Assembly: GCF_007625155.1 (NCBI RefSeq)
Contig: NZ_VMNK01000018.1
Location: 124,001 to 188,000 of the forward strand
Source of the DNA: Denitromonas halophila
GTDB lineage: Bacteria; Pseudomonadota; Gammaproteobacteria; Burkholderiales; Rhodocyclaceae
Length of the DNA stretch: 64,000 bases
Reading direction: 5' to 3'
This document shows positions 54,401 to 62,216 of this stretch, piece by piece. The notes under the pieces were generated by a model. It was not told the origin of the DNA. It saw only the letters and a program-made list of their open reading frames with translations, and searched no databases. The stretch's first letter is position 1. Each line of letters begins with the position of its first letter. The translations under genes and the position numbers were made by a program.

Positions 54401-55258
54401 GCCCAGCGACACGAGAGGAACGGCAAGCGCATCGGTTTCATCCAGCAGTTCAACCTGAACCTTGTCGATCCAGTCATTCGACACCGAGGCGATCCAGTCG
54501 CCATAGCGGACGCCGAGCACTACGACGCCGCGCACCAGATCACGGTCGGGCACGTCGCGCCGCAGCTCTTTGGCCGGATGGAACACCGGCAAGGCGAGGA
54601 TGCCGGCGGGTGAAGCATCTCCCGCGTCCTTGAGCGTAATGGCCGCACTGAGCACGATGTCACCGCGCGTGATCGACGCTTCGATCGCCGCACGACGGAC
54701 AGGATTGGAGGCCAGATCGAAACCCAGAATCACCTCCAGCGTGCTGACCCGCGGCGCCGCGAACTGGGCAGGAAACGCCGCGCCTTCGGCCGAGCCGCGA
54801 ATCGCGATGACCCGGTCGTAGGCGTAGAACATGAAGTCTTCCCAGTCGGCCCGCCGGTCAGCGGCGACCCGCGGGGCGTACACCAGCCCGGCCGCGCCCA
54901 TCTCGTTGAGGGGGCGCAACTCAGTGGTGGCGATGTAACGCTCCCACTCAAACAGACTCACTCGTTCCGAGGCGACAAACAGCCCGGCCGCGGCGCGCAT
55001 ATGGCCAATGTAGTAGTTCAGCCGCTCCTGCAGGGCGGCGGTCACCCGATTGACGGCGTGCTCGGTATCTTGCTGCGTCCGTGCGGACTCCAGACGGTCG
55101 ACATAGTGTGCGCCGGCCCAGGTCAGTACCACGCCAAGCAGCAACACCATCAGCGCGAGGGGAAACGCCCGGCGCAAGGACGCGGCGCGGGCGGCGTGAG
55201 CCTCAGCGCCGGAAGATGTCTCAGGCAAAGTCAGCGAAGCGGAGTCGGGGGACGACAT
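51464..55258 (-). CDS. CHASE and multi-PAS sensor histidine kinase
   Basis: 1264 residues. A first membrane segment (about 31-49) and a periplasmic CHASE domain (about 80-300; VYAPRVAADRRADWEDF) precede a second membrane segment (about 320-342). Five PAS/PAC units follow (about 365-1000; for example LPHPVLVKSADHRYVLANQA and APVVIWLADPTLNITYVNRS). Then come HisKA (FLANMSHELRSPMHAVLSYA) and HATPase (LLSNAIKFSP, IDQGIGIP, GTGLGLAIC). No receiver is attached; the two receiver genes immediately downstream are probable partners. Confidence 0.9.
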   Translation of the reverse strand: MSSPDSASLTLPETSSGAEAHAARAASLRRAFPLALMVLLLGVVLTWAGAHYVDRLESARTQQDTEHAVNRVTAALQERLNYYIGHMRAAAGLFVASERVSLFEWERYIATTELRPLNEMGAAGLVYAPRVAADRRADWEDFMFYAYDRVIAIRGSAEGAAFPAQFAAPRVSTLEVILGFDLASNPVRRAAIEASITRGDIVLSAAITLKDAGDASPAGILALPVFHPAKELRRDVPDRDLVRGVVVLGVRYGDWIASVSNDWIDKVQVELLDETDALAVPLVSLGMSPARPGVSRRLVVGGRQLRLVFYPVAQLGDNVAGLTVRAAGALLTLAFALLTFYLASGRHRALASAERIGGALAESERRFSLAATATSDGIWEWASDRPEMYLSARAQYMLFGAPRSGPIGWRDVLHCLAPDERRVLLLALRGHLRHRQPLEVAIRVPGGDGEDRQLLVRGRAAWDAVGRAARVAGAISDVSLLHEREVALERAREFYARVLDFLPHPVLVKSADHRYVLANQAAGVFLGRESESIVGLRTEDVLPGQSAKHLAEDARALAGAVSTQEFHLTLDSGSEHDAIISKAGVAGLDGEPVVLVTITDVSALRRVEQALKSSLSELDALFRNSPLGMAMVRVDGSIVRVNEAFSQIVGVAADALPGMRYAELTPPRLHALDREKTIDALHEGVVTPYERAFVRPDGTEVPVLLSGAVMREEEGGTAIWTVVEDISERKAAEAELAAAHATNASIIEAMPDILVQFDADLRLVALRTRQGAPLTVGMDGALGRPLEEIISQKRFAQVMPTLRRAHMTGQLQCVEYQAPDPDGMIQDYEARVAPVGTGGLLVVLRNVSELKARERALRESEARFRLLADAAPVVIWLADPTLNITYVNRSWRTLTGMTRVDVQGTDWLRYVHPDDLAAVKEVGREARQTQKAYQLEFRVRRPGGRYAWLMAKGEPRVDDQGRLVGFIGVGVDISNEKKANEALRQHRDHLAELVSEKTAGLIEAKEVAERANEAKSRFLANMSHELRSPMHAVLSYARLGENKALSAPADKLQDYFQRIRSSGDRLLKLVDNLLDLSKLEAGRMVLDIQPLALSAVLDEVLDEVEGLRVARGIQLATQIQDVPAVAGDAPRIGQVVRNLLSNAIKFSPAGGEILVQVGHDTLPCGRRTDDAGDRDAVALRVIDQGIGIPDAELEAVFDKFVQSSVTRTGAGGTGLGLAICREILLAHGGRIHARNMAGGGACFEIILPAFSSADGRLAEEQLEP

Positions 55259-55316
55259 TCCTGCTTATCGGCCCAAACCCGCGCTGACTTGAGGGCAGAA
55301 CGCCCCTGATTGAGGC

Positions 55317-55541
55317 TCAGCTGCAGCCGATGCTGTCCTTGACGCCGAGCTTGCGCAGGACGGTCTCCAGCGGGCACAGCCCGGTGAAGCCGCTCTGGAA
55401 AAGATTGGCGCCGACAAAGGCGGTAAACCACAGAAAGTTAGCGTTCACGAACAGCGGCGAGGCTTCCACCCCCAGCGCCAGCGAGATGAGCACAAAGGCA
55501 CCGGCGAAGATGCGAACGAATTGATTGACGGTCAGCGTCAT
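55317..55541 (-). CDS. DUF2892 (YgaP-like) small membrane protein
   Basis: 74 residues with two membrane segments (FVRIFAGAFVLISLALG and WFTAFVGANLFQSGFTG), then CPLETVLRKLGVKDSIGCS. This is the C-terminal membrane module of YgaP rhodaneses, here freestanding. It is often found with rhodanese or sulfide-oxidation genes. The start ATG overlaps the RND permease stop by four bases. It ends the SQR/RND operon. Confidence 0.87.
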   Translation of the reverse strand: MTLTVNQFVRIFAGAFVLISLALGVEASPLFVNANFLWFTAFVGANLFQSGFTGLCPLETVLRKLGVKDSIGCS

Positions 55542-58500
55542 GACGGATGTCCTTCTGATTGCAGTTCGGCCACGCGATGGCGCATGGCCGCGAAATACAG
55601 CACCGGAATCACCACCAGCGTCAGCACCGTGGACACCAGGATGCCGAAGATGAGGCTGATCGCCAGGCCATTGAAGATGGGGTCGTCGAGAATGAAAGCC
55701 GCACCGATCATGGCCGCCAGCGCGGTCAGGCCGATCGGCTTGGCGCGCACCGCGGCCGAGGTGATCACCGCCTCGGCAAAGGGCACGCCGGCGCGCACCT
55801 GATGGTTGATGAAGTCCACCAGCAGGATCGAGTTGCGCACGATGATGCCGGCCAGCGCGATCATGCCGATCATCGAGGTGGCAGTGAATTGCGCGCCAAG
55901 CAGCGCATGGCCGGGCATCACGCCGATGATGGTCAGCGGGATCGGCGCCATGATGATCAGCGGCACCAGATAGCGGCGGAACTGCGCCACCACCAGCAGG
56001 TAGATGAGGATCAGTCCGACCGCGTAGGCCGCGCCCATGTCGCGAAAGGTCTCGTACGTCACCTGCCACTCGCCGTCCCATTTCACGCTGTAGCCGGCGT
56101 AGGGGTCATGCGGCTGCTGGATGAACCATTCATCCAGCACGCCAGCCAGGCGCTCGCCGACCAGCGGCATGTCCTTGATCTGGCTGCGGATGTCGAACAT
56201 GCCGTAGAGCGGCGAGTCCAGCGCGCCGGCCATGTCGGCGGTCACATACACCACCGGCAGCAAATCCTTGTGATAGATGACCTGATCGCGCTCGGTCGGA
56301 TGCACGCTGACCAGTTCAGACACCGGCACCAGCGTGCCGTCCTGCGCGCGCAGCTTGAGCTGCAGCAGATGCGCCACCGTCGACTGCTGCGAGGGCGGCA
56401 ACTGGATGCGCACCGGAATCTCGTACTTGTTGTCGCCGCCATGCAGCGGCGTCACGCTCTCGCCGGCCAGGCCGAGGCGCATCACCTCGACGATCTGTGC
56501 CTGCGCCACCCCCATCAGCGCCGCCTTGGCCTGATTGACCCGCAGCACCAGCTTGGGCGCGGTCTCGTCGATGGTGTCGTCGGCGCCGACGATGTCGGCC
56601 GTGGTGTCGAACACCTCGCGCACCTGCTGCGCCACCGCCAGCTGACCGGTGTAATCCGGGCCATAGACTTCGGCCACGATGGGCGAGAGCACCGGCGGGC
56701 CGGGCGGCACCTCCACCACCTTGGCGTTGCCGCCGTGCGCGCGTGCGACGGCGGTCACCACCGCGCGCACCGCGCCGGCCACCTCGTGGCTGCTACGCTC
56801 ACGGTGTGCCTTGTCGACCAGATTGATCTGCAAATCGCCCTGCTCCGGCGCGCTGCGCAGGTAGTACTGGCGCACCAGGCCGTTGAAGTTGATCGGGCTG
56901 GCGGTGCCGGCATAGGCCTGCCAGTCGGTCACTTCGGGCGTTTTGCCCACGGCTTCGCCAATCTCCAGCAGCACCTGCGCGGTGCGCTCCAGCGGCGTGC
57001 CCACCGGCATGTCGAGCACCACCTGGAATTCCGACTTGTTGTCCAGCGGCAGCATCTTGAGCACCACCAGCTTGACCGCCGCCAGTGCCACCGAGCCGGC
57101 AATCAGCGCGATCACCAGCAGCCACAGCAGGCTGCGATTACGCCGACCGCGCCGCGCGTCGATCAGCGGGCCGATCACCGCACGGAAGAAGGCGGTGAGC
57201 CGCCGGGTCATGCGGTCTTCGCCGGCATGGGCGTGGCCGTCGGTCGACTTGAGCATCTTCTGCGCCAGCCAGGGCGTAACGATGAAGGCCACCAGCAGCG
57301 AGATGAACATACCCATCGAGGCGTTGATCGGGATCGGGCTCATGTAGGGCCCCATCAGGCCCGACACGAAGGCCATCGGCAGCAGCGCGGCGATCACCGT
57401 GAAGGTGGCCAGAATGGTCGGCCCGCCGACCTCGTCCACCGCCTTGGGGATGAGCTGCCACAGCGGCTTGTCGGGTTCGAGCAGATGCCAGCGGTGGATG
57501 TTCTCAACCACCACGATGGCGTCGTCCACCAGAATGCCGATCGAAAAGATAAGCGCGAACAGACTGACGCGATTGAGCGTGAAACCCCAGGCCCAAGAGG
57601 CAAACAGCGTCGCCGCCAGGGTCAGCGTGACGGCCAGGCCAACGATGATCGCCTCGCGCCAGCCCAGTGTGAGCAACACCAGCAACACCACCGCGCTGGT
57701 GGCGAACACCAGCTTGCCGATCAGCTTGTTGGCCTTGTCATTCGCGGTTTCGCCGTAGTTGCGGGTGACGGTGACGTTGACGCCCTCGGGGATCACCGTG
57801 CCCCGCAAGGTCTCGACGCGGGCGAGCAGCGCGTTGGCCACGTCGGAGGCGTTGGCACCGGGCTTTTTCGACACCGACAAGGTTACCGCGGGTGACACCC
57901 CGGCGGTGTCGATGCCGCGCTCGGCCGCCGCCGCCCCCGCGCCGAACCACACGTAGCGCGATGGCTGGTCCGGGCCGTTGGCCACCTCGGCCACGTCCGA
58001 CAGATACACCGGCTTGCCGTCGGCCACGCCCACCACCAGCGCGCGCACATCCTGCGCCGAGCTGATGTAGGTGCCGGTCTGCACCAGCACTTCCTGGTTG
58101 TCGGCCACCAAGCGCCCCGCCGACTGCGAGGCGTTGGCCACCTGCAGCGCGGCTTTCAGGTCCGCCGCCGTCACGCCGTGCGCGTTCATCCGCGCCGGGT
58201 CCATCAACACGCGCAGCACATGGCCGGGGCCGCCGATGGTCACCACATCGCGCGTGCCGGGGATGCGCTTGAGGTCGATTTCGATTGCGCGGGCCACCTG
58301 CTGCATGTCGAAGCCGGCGCGCGCGGGGTCTTCGGTCCACAGCGTGAGACCGACAATCGGCACGTCGTCGATGCCCTTCGGCTTGACGATCGGTTCGAGC
58401 ACGCCCAGTTCGGGGCGCAGCCAGTCGCGGTGCGACTCCAGCGTGTCGTAGAGCCGCACCAGCGCGTCCTGATTGGGCACGCCGACCTCAAACTGCACGG

Positions 58501-58804
58501 TGAGCACCGACATGTCCGGCTGCGACACCGAATACACATGCTCCACCCCGGCCATGCGCGAGAGCACCTGCTCGGCCGGGCGCGACACCAAGGACTCCAC
58601 CTCCTGCGCCGACGCCCCCGGGAAAGGCACGAAGACGTTGGCCATGGTGACGTCGATCTGGGGCTCTTCCTCCTTGGGGGTGATCAGCGTGGCGAACACC
58701 CCCATCAGGAAGAGCACCAGTGCCAGCAGCGGCGTCAGCGCATTGCGCTGAAAGCCGCTGGCGATCTTGCCGGACAGGCCGAGGGGCGGTGTTGCGTCAG
58801 TCAC
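55538..58804 (-). CDS. RND-family efflux permease, copy 2 (SQR operon)
   Basis: 1088 residues from a GTG at 58804 that overlaps the SQR stop (GTGA). Hydrophobic segments are in the RND layout with two large periplasmic loops. The proton-relay segment is SIGILVDDAIVVVENIHRW, and the C-terminal one is IIVRNSILLVDFINHQ. It belongs to the same broad group as the permease at 22282-25401 but is clearly divergent from it. It needs an outer-membrane factor from elsewhere. The operon context with SQR and DUF2892 suggests export of sulfur species or sulfide-linked toxicants; this is an inference. Confidence 0.9.
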   Translation of the reverse strand: MTDATPPLGLSGKIASGFQRNALTPLLALVLFLMGVFATLITPKEEEPQIDVTMANVFVPFPGASAQEVESLVSRPAEQVLSRMAGVEHVYSVSQPDMSVLTVQFEVGVPNQDALVRLYDTLESHRDWLRPELGVLEPIVKPKGIDDVPIVGLTLWTEDPARAGFDMQQVARAIEIDLKRIPGTRDVVTIGGPGHVLRVLMDPARMNAHGVTAADLKAALQVANASQSAGRLVADNQEVLVQTGTYISSAQDVRALVVGVADGKPVYLSDVAEVANGPDQPSRYVWFGAGAAAAERGIDTAGVSPAVTLSVSKKPGANASDVANALLARVETLRGTVIPEGVNVTVTRNYGETANDKANKLIGKLVFATSAVVLLVLLTLGWREAIIVGLAVTLTLAATLFASWAWGFTLNRVSLFALIFSIGILVDDAIVVVENIHRWHLLEPDKPLWQLIPKAVDEVGGPTILATFTVIAALLPMAFVSGLMGPYMSPIPINASMGMFISLLVAFIVTPWLAQKMLKSTDGHAHAGEDRMTRRLTAFFRAVIGPLIDARRGRRNRSLLWLLVIALIAGSVALAAVKLVVLKMLPLDNKSEFQVVLDMPVGTPLERTAQVLLEIGEAVGKTPEVTDWQAYAGTASPINFNGLVRQYYLRSAPEQGDLQINLVDKAHRERSSHEVAGAVRAVVTAVARAHGGNAKVVEVPPGPPVLSPIVAEVYGPDYTGQLAVAQQVREVFDTTADIVGADDTIDETAPKLVLRVNQAKAALMGVAQAQIVEVMRLGLAGESVTPLHGGDNKYEIPVRIQLPPSQQSTVAHLLQLKLRAQDGTLVPVSELVSVHPTERDQVIYHKDLLPVVYVTADMAGALDSPLYGMFDIRSQIKDMPLVGERLAGVLDEWFIQQPHDPYAGYSVKWDGEWQVTYETFRDMGAAYAVGLILIYLLVVAQFRRYLVPLIIMAPIPLTIIGVMPGHALLGAQFTATSMIGMIALAGIIVRNSILLVDFINHQVRAGVPFAEAVITSAAVRAKPIGLTALAAMIGAAFILDDPIFNGLAISLIFGILVSTVLTLVVIPVLYFAAMRHRVAELQSEGHPS

Positions 58805-60087
58805 GTGGAGCGTTCAGCCTTTTTGAGTTTCATGATGCCCAGCGCGTCGAGCACGATCTTTTCGTAGATCGGCTCGGTGGTGCCCTTCTTCATCTTGCGC
58901 AGGAAGTACTTCTCGAAGCCGACCTTGGCCAGATGCACCCAGCGGCCTTCGGAATACCAGTTCACATTGCGCGGCGGGATCTGCGGCAGGGCCACGAAGG
59001 CCGCGCCGGTATCACCGAAATCAGCCAGGCAGATGGCGTTCCAGGTGGCGCGCTCGGACGGGTCCTTGCCGTCGAGCGCGGCGCGGATGTTCTTGGCGGT
59101 GGCGGTCACCATCGACTCGATCATGTAGCCGGTCTTGGGCACGCCGGTCGGCACCGGTGTGGCCTCCACCGGCGGGATCGCCACGCACACGCCGATGCCG
59201 TAGATGTTCGGGTAGCGCGGGTTGCGCTGGAATTCGTCGATCAGCACGAAGCCCCGCGGATTGACCAGCCCCTCGACGCCGCGCACCGCATCGATGCCGC
59301 GGAAAGCCGGCAGCATCATCGAGTACTTGAACGGCAGCTCGTGCTGACGCTTCGGCTGGCCTTCGTCGTCATGCTCGGTGACGAACATGGTGCCGGCCTC
59401 GACCTTGTCCACCTTGGCGTTGCAGATCCACTTGATGTGGCGGTCGCGGAACATCGACTCGATCATGCCCTTCGAGTCGCCCACGCCGCCCAGACCGAGA
59501 TGGCCGATGTAAGGCTCGGAGGTGACGAAGGTCATCGGCACCCGGTCGCGCAGCTTGCGCTTGCGCAGGTCGGTTTCCATGATGCGGGCAAACTCGTAGG
59601 CCGGCCCGAAGCACGAGGCGCCCTGCACGGCGCCGACCACGATCGGCCCCGGGTCATCGACAAAGGCCTGCCAGTTCGACTCGGCGCCCACCGCGTGATC
59701 CACATGACAGATCGACTGGGTGAAGCCCTCGGGCCCCAGCCCGGGGATCTCGTCAAAAGCCAGCTGCGGGCCGGTGGCCAGCACCAGAATGTCGTAGTCC
59801 AGGGTGCTGCCGTCGGCCAGCGTCAGACTGTTGTCCGCGGCATGCACCTGAGTCACCGCCTGCTGAACGAAATCGATCTTCTTCTTCGCCAGCAGCGGCG
59901 CGATCTCGAGTTCGATATCGTCGCGCTTGCGCCAGTTCACCGCCACCCAGGGATTCGATGGCGTGAAGTGGAAGCGGCCATTGTTGGCCACCACCGTGAT
60001 CCGGTCTTCCGCGCGCGCCAGCGCCTTCATTTCGTAGGCCATCGGCAGTCCGCCGAGCCCCGCTCCAACAATCACTATGTGCGCCAT
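58801..60087 (-). CDS. sqr: Sulfide:quinone oxidoreductase
   Basis: 428 residues, RBS GGAGGAGAG before the ATG at 60087. FAD-binding IVIVGAGLGGLPMAYEM, second Rossmann region, and three cysteines at the positions characteristic of SQR: Cys127 (SICHVDH), Cys159 (GASCFGPAYEF) and Cys301 (GVCVAIPP). SQR oxidises sulfide to polysulfide at the membrane and reduces quinone. The gene is embedded in an RND efflux operon between adaptor and permease, which is unusual and points to combined sulfide detoxification and efflux. Confidence 0.9.
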   Translation of the reverse strand: MAHIVIVGAGLGGLPMAYEMKALARAEDRITVVANNGRFHFTPSNPWVAVNWRKRDDIELEIAPLLAKKKIDFVQQAVTQVHAADNSLTLADGSTLDYDILVLATGPQLAFDEIPGLGPEGFTQSICHVDHAVGAESNWQAFVDDPGPIVVGAVQGASCFGPAYEFARIMETDLRKRKLRDRVPMTFVTSEPYIGHLGLGGVGDSKGMIESMFRDRHIKWICNAKVDKVEAGTMFVTEHDDEGQPKRQHELPFKYSMMLPAFRGIDAVRGVEGLVNPRGFVLIDEFQRNPRYPNIYGIGVCVAIPPVEATPVPTGVPKTGYMIESMVTATAKNIRAALDGKDPSERATWNAICLADFGDTGAAFVALPQIPPRNVNWYSEGRWVHLAKVGFEKYFLRKMKKGTTEPIYEKIVLDALGIMKLKKAERST

Positions 60088-60177
60088 CGTCTCTCCTCCA
60101 AGCCATGAGCACTGGTGTATCCGGTCCGGGCGCCGGCGCAGCCGAAGTCCCGTCCAGACACGTTGTGCGAGTCCGCG

Positions 60178-61230
60178 CTATTGTTGTGAAGCGTTTTGTT
60201 GGCGCAACAGGCTCGCTTTAATGGGATCCAGGGCGACCCTGTCTCCCTCATTCAGGCCGGCCAGAATCTCGATCCGGCCATCCGGCAAGACTTCGCCGGG
60301 ACGTATCTGACGCAGGCGGAAACCGGCGTCGGTCTGGACATACACCGCCGTCACTTCGCCACGGCGAAGCACGGCAGCGGCCGGCATGGTCAGGCGCGGC
60401 GCGGTGCCGACCTGCAGCATCAAACGCGCAAACTGGCCCGGCACAACGCCGGCCACTGTCGCCGGCAGCACCGCGCGCACTTCCACGGTGTGGGTTTTCG
60501 GATCGGCCGACGGCACCAGCATCACGGCCGTCGCGGCCACCGGGCCAGCCTGCCCGGTCAGCACGATGTCGGCCGCCAAGGGCATGCCCGAGACGCCTTG
60601 CGCTACCGACTGCGGCAACTGCGCCACGACACGCAACTGGCGCGGGTCGTAAAGTGTTAGCAGCGGCCGGCCGGGCTGAGCCATTTCGCCAACCTCGGCA
60701 TGACGCTCGGCAACCACGCCACTGATCGGCGCCGAAATACGGGTGAAATCGCGCACCGTCGCGGCCTGCCCACGCCCGGCTTTGGCCGCCGTCAGTCCCG
60801 CTGCGGCCACATTCATTGCCGCCACGGCCTGATCGACCACCGCCTGGCTGACAAAGCCCTTTTCCTTCAGCGACACATTGCGCCGCCATTCAGCCTGCGC
60901 GTTCACATAGGTGGCTTGCGCCTGGGCGACCGATGCCGCGGCGCCAGCGACAGCCTGATTGGCCTCGCTGGCATCGATGCGCATCAGCACCTGCCCGGCA
61001 CTAACGCGGTCGCCGGCGTCTGCCGCCACCTCGGTGATGCGTCCTTGCACCTGGGCGGCAATCGTGGCGCTATTGACCGCCTCGACGACGGCTTCGGCCA
61101 CATGGCGCACACCGGTGGCGGCGCGCTCGACCAGCGCCGTTTCAAGCTCGGTGGCAAAAACGGCGGGCGCGGCCGACAGAGCGAACGCACACAGCGCGAC
61201 AACGGAGAGGGAGTAGGTCGGGGATTTCAC
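60178..61230 (-). CDS. RND efflux periplasmic adaptor, copy 2 (SQR operon)
   Basis: 350 residues from a GTG at 61230. The signal peptide ends near AAPAVFATE. Lipoyl halves are AAQVQGRITEVAADAGDRV and RISAPISGVVAERHAEVGE, with a helical hairpin between them. The beta-barrel and membrane-proximal domains follow (VVPGQFARLMLQVG; AAAVLRRGEVTAVYV). First gene of the operon. An operator-like palindrome and a promoter abut the start codon, and no Shine-Dalgarno is visible, so the transcript may be leaderless. Confidence 0.87.
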   Translation of the reverse strand: MKSPTYSLSVVALCAFALSAAPAVFATELETALVERAATGVRHVAEAVVEAVNSATIAAQVQGRITEVAADAGDRVSAGQVLMRIDASEANQAVAGAAASVAQAQATYVNAQAEWRRNVSLKEKGFVSQAVVDQAVAAMNVAAAGLTAAKAGRGQAATVRDFTRISAPISGVVAERHAEVGEMAQPGRPLLTLYDPRQLRVVAQLPQSVAQGVSGMPLAADIVLTGQAGPVAATAVMLVPSADPKTHTVEVRAVLPATVAGVVPGQFARLMLQVGTAPRLTMPAAAVLRRGEVTAVYVQTDAGFRLRQIRPGEVLPDGRIEILAGLNEGDRVALDPIKASLLRQQNASQQ

Positions 61231-61232
61231 GC

Positions 61233-61252
61233 ATATTAGTTTATGCTGATAT
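61233..61252. promoter_or_regulatory. ArsR/BigR-like operator before the SQR/RND operon
   Basis: ATATTAG-TTTATG-CTGATAT is a 7-6-7 imperfect inverted repeat (6 of 7 positions) lying 3-22 bp upstream of the adaptor GTG and overlapping the predicted -10. AT-rich palindromes of this form are used by ArsR-family sulfide sensors (BigR/SqrR/YgaV type). No such regulator gene is in the window. Confidence 0.55.
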
Positions 61253-61265
61253 TCCTGAGTGTCAA
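61238..61265 (-). promoter_or_regulatory. Sigma-70 promoter of the SQR/RND operon
   Basis: Reading the minus strand, TTGACA (61265-61260) is a perfect -35. It is followed after 16 bp by TAAACT (61243-61238) as the -10. The start of transcription would fall at about 61231-61230, that is, at the GTG start codon. Confidence 0.6.
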
Positions 61266-61298
61266 GACATCCGCGCCTTCAGGTGCGACACCCGACGC

Positions 61299-62216
61299 TC
61301 AGTTCGGTCGGCCAACCGCCGGCGCGCAGCTCACCATCACCTCGCGCCCGCCATCGCGATACGCGACCGACAAGAAACCAAGCCGGCAGGCCAGCGAGAT
61401 CCCGCGGCCATTGACCTGGGTCGCCCGCTCTGCCGACAGCGCCATGAACGGCCGCCAGTCGAAGCCCTCGCCCTCGTCGCGAATGGTGATGCTGACCGAC
61501 TCGACGGCGCGCCGCACCTCGACCCACACCCGGCGATCCCGGTAGGCCGGCAAGCGCATCCGGCGATCGATCTCGTCACGCCAGCGACCACTTTGCACCA
61601 GCTCGGCCTTGGTCTCGTAACCGATCGCCAGGTTGCCGTGCTCGACCGCATTGCGCAGCAACTCGGACAAACCGATGGCGGCCAGATCCGGCGTGGCACA
61701 CAAAACCGCCAGCCCATGGGCGAGTGCGCTGGCCTCGTCCACACTGCGCAGACGAAACTGCGCCGCGTCCAGCAAGCCCACCGTGCGCCGCAGCTCACGC
61801 ACCTCCAGCGACAGCTGGGTACGCTCGACATGATTCGCCAGTGCCGCGCGCACCAGGGTCAGCAGCGAATTCGCACGATACGGCTTGGTAAGGTAGTAGT
61901 AAGCGCCGGCGGCAATGCCCTCGGCCACGGTATCCGGATCGGCCACGGCGGTCTGGATGATCACCGGCGTCAGCGCCTGTTGCGGCAGGCTCCGCATCTG
62001 TCGCAACACGTCCAGCCCGTCGGGCGGCGCCATGCGCTGATCGAGCACCACCAGATCGAAACCCGAGGTGCTGGCCGCCATCTGTGCCAGCGCGCTGCGC
62101 CCACTATCGGCCGTACTCACGTCATACGCCTGGCTGGACAGGGCATGGGCCATGAGTTCGAGGTTGAAACCCTCGTCATCAACCAGCAAGATCTGCGGGC
62201 GCGCCGCCGCACTCAC
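61299..62216 (-). CDS. Response regulator with RsbW-like HATPase domain, copy 2
   Basis: 305 residues from the GTG at 62216, which overlaps the upstream kinase stop (GTGA); a longer start lies inside that kinase gene. The receiver has its phospho-Asp in LVVLDQRMAPPDGL and Lys in YLTKPYR. The C-terminal HATPase_c_2 has IGLSELLRNAVEHGN, RDEGEGFDW and NGRGISLACRL. It is colinear with 50568-51467 and, like it, directly follows a CHASE-PAS kinase gene. The two cassettes are therefore duplicates of one signalling design. Confidence 0.85.
   Translation of the reverse strand: MSAAARPQILLVDDEGFNLELMAHALSSQAYDVSTADSGRSALAQMAASTSGFDLVVLDQRMAPPDGLDVLRQMRSLPQQALTPVIIQTAVADPDTVAEGIAAGAYYYLTKPYRANSLLTLVRAALANHVERTQLSLEVRELRRTVGLLDAAQFRLRSVDEASALAHGLAVLCATPDLAAIGLSELLRNAVEHGNLAIGYETKAELVQSGRWRDEIDRRMRLPAYRDRRVWVEVRRAVESVSITIRDEGEGFDWRPFMALSAERATQVNGRGISLACRLGFLSVAYRDGGREVMVSCAPAVGRPN

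Noticed and set aside
55559-57895. Plus-strand open frame (about 778 codons) opposite the second RND permease
   Set aside because: Composition is that of an antisense shadow (runs of His, Arg, Gln) and there is no start signal.
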